Source of the DNA: Thermoguttaceae bacterium
GTDB taxonomy: Bacteria > Planctomycetota > Planctomycetia > Pirellulales > Thermoguttaceae
DNA length: 42,232 nucleotides
NCBI GenBank assembly: GCA_017550965.1
Contig: JAFZNK010000267.1
Coordinates: 1-42,232 of the forward strand
Reading direction: 5' to 3'
In this document: piece after piece, positions 41,525 through 42,232 of the stretch
How the letters are laid out: every line of letters begins with the position of its first letter
Position numbering within the stretch: position 1 is the stretch's first letter
Notes under the pieces: generated by a model
Database searches by the model: none
What the model saw: the letters and a program-made list of their open reading frames with translations, nothing else
What the model was told of the DNA's origin: nothing
Position numbers and translations under genes: made by a program

Positions 41525-41546
41525 AGGCTGGAAGGAGACGAGCGAT

Positions 41547-42232
41547 ATGAACGATTTTATTTCCGCTTCTCACGACGTTGCGTTCAAAGCGTTGTTTGTC
41601 CGCAACCCCGACATTCTCAAGGCGTTTCTCAACGACTCGCTCGATTTGAATCTTACGGACGACGACGCGCTCAAAATTATGAGTTCGGAAGATATTCCGA
41701 ATTCGGCGGACGGCAAACTTAGCAGATTCGACGTTCACGTCAGAACGGCGAAGCGGCGGTACAACATCGAAATGCAAGCCAGCAGAAACGGATTCGGCTG
41801 GCGGCGCGTCATGTACTACTGGGGGCGTCTTTATATCGGGGATTTTAAGTCGGGCGACAGGTACGAAGACCTTGAGCAAACGTACTCGGTAAACGTATTG
41901 GGGTTTTCCTGTCTCAAGAACGAGAACTATCACTCTGAGTTTGCCATTTTGGAGAAGAATTGTCTTGAAAGTCCGACGGACGTCTTGTCGATTCACGTTT
42001 TCGAACTGCCAAAAGTTCCGGCGGAACTACTCCGCGACGATCGTGCGCAAGATTGGATGAGAATTATCAAAGCGGACTCGGAAGAAAAGTTAGAGAGTAT
42101 CAGAACAAGAACGGAGGATCCCATGATTAAAAAAGCGATTGACGCAATTTGCGATCTGAACGCCGACGAGAGACTTCGCGAACAAATTCGGGTTCAGGAG
42201 AAGGCTTTGCTTGATTACGGAAGCGGCATAGC
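41547..42232 (+). CDS. Rpn-family PD-(D/E)XK nuclease / putative transposase, 5' part
   Basis: The frame is open from ATG 41547 to the window end (228 codons), so the 3' end is missing. GAAGGAG lies 9 bases before the start. Residues 1-30 (SASHDVAFKALFVRNPDILKAFL) are the family's N-terminal helix region; D62 in RFDVHV and E75-M-Q77 in NIEMQ fit the PD-(D/E)XK active site; VMYYWGRLYIGDF is the following conserved segment. It is related in plan, not closely in sequence, to the gene at 12304-13389. The family includes RpnA-type DNA endonucleases that promote recombination. Alone behind a near-consensus promoter. Confidence 0.8.
   Translation, partial: MNDFISASHDVAFKALFVRNPDILKAFLNDSLDLNLTDDDALKIMSSEDIPNSADGKLSRFDVHVRTAKRRYNIEMQASRNGFGWRRVMYYWGRLYIGDFKSGDRYEDLEQTYSVNVLGFSCLKNENYHSEFAILEKNCLESPTDVLSIHVFELPKVPAELLRDDRAQDWMRIIKADSEEKLESIRTRTEDPMIKKAIDAICDLNADERLREQIRVQEKALLDYGSGI

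Larger units (their letters stand above)
41232..41546. other. 315-bp intergenic region
   Basis: It contains the galM terminator, a GC-rich stretch with a 14-bp perfect palindrome (GTCCGCCGGCGGAC, 41439-41452) and the promoter of the second Rpn-family gene. No gene or known RNA is visible in 41320-41490. Confidence 0.5.

Noticed and set aside
41490..41996. Minus-strand frame at the right edge
   Set aside because: Antisense to the Rpn-family gene, which has a promoter, a ribosome site and the active-site motif.

Overview
The window looks like a chromosome segment of a planctomycete (phylum Planctomycetota, probably Pirellulales-like). The main evidence is two DUF1559 proteins (type-IV-prepilin-like N-terminus, H-x9-DG-like C-terminus), each paired with a small lipoprotein. 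A Tat-exported Gfo/Idh/MocA oxidoreductase, a Gly/Met-rich helical-repeat protein, a membrane-anchored helix-turn-helix protein with a long acidic linker, and a dense set of secreted carbohydrate-active enzymes agree with this. The placement comes from gene content, not from a database search. No rRNA, tRNA or CRISPR array was found.

Layout. 1-1372: the 3' end of a DUF1343/NamZ-type gene and a secreted beta-propeller glycosidase-like gene. 1373-2109: non-coding repeat DNA (a 148-bp tandem array, then clusters of a 12-bp motif) leading into an AlbA_2/Schlafen-type gene (2110-3639). 3710-5162 (minus): a lipoprotein/DUF1559 operon, divergent from a secreted GH28-like beta-helix protein (5476-6885). 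7172-8418: a small membrane protein and a PrsW-family protease. 8513-12082 (minus): a secreted CE7 esterase-GH16 fusion and glutamyl-tRNA synthetase. 12304-13864: an Rpn-family PD-(D/E)XK nuclease gene and a tandem duplicate of its 3' part. 13928-18210: a Tat oxidoreductase, a Gly/Met-rich exported protein (minus) and an RmlD-like SDR. 18461-22607 (minus): an alpha-L-rhamnosidase (GH78) and a LamG-FAD oxidoreductase fusion. 22672-23889 (minus): a DUF4143 ATPase framed by 41-bp direct repeats. 23890-24761: AT-rich non-coding DNA with a MITE-like inverted-repeat element. 24762-34743 (plus): a co-directional block of lipoprotein, DUF1559 protein, large clan-GH-D-like glycosidase, two tandem endonuclease/exonuclease/phosphatase-fold proteins, an HGSNAT-like membrane acetyltransferase and a GH36-like alpha-galactosidase. 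34929-39570 (minus): an HTH-acidic-TM protein, a small secreted protein and alpha-glucan phosphorylase. 40086-41231: an exported aldose 1-epimerase. 41547 to the end: a second Rpn-family nuclease gene, cut by the window edge.

How it works together. Most genes encode exported enzymes that could strip substituents and sugars (acetyl groups, rhamnose, galactose, uronic acids, beta-glycans) from complex polysaccharides outside the cytoplasm. Exported GalM would equilibrate released aldoses, and cytoplasmic glycogen phosphorylase would handle storage glucan. Housekeeping genes (gltX, glgP) are scattered between. The accessory layer (Rpn nucleases, AlbA_2 protein, DUF4143 ATPase, repeat arrays, MITE-like element) shows less of the CG-rich codon use of its neighbours, which suggests transfer or local rearrangement.

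The strongest candidates for something undescribed are the DUF4143 gene framed by 41-bp repeats that reach into its promoter and stop codon, the nearby inverted-repeat element, the repeat-laden leader of the AlbA_2 gene, and the CE7-GH16 fusion enzyme. No complete new defence or mobile system is proven by the sequence alone.
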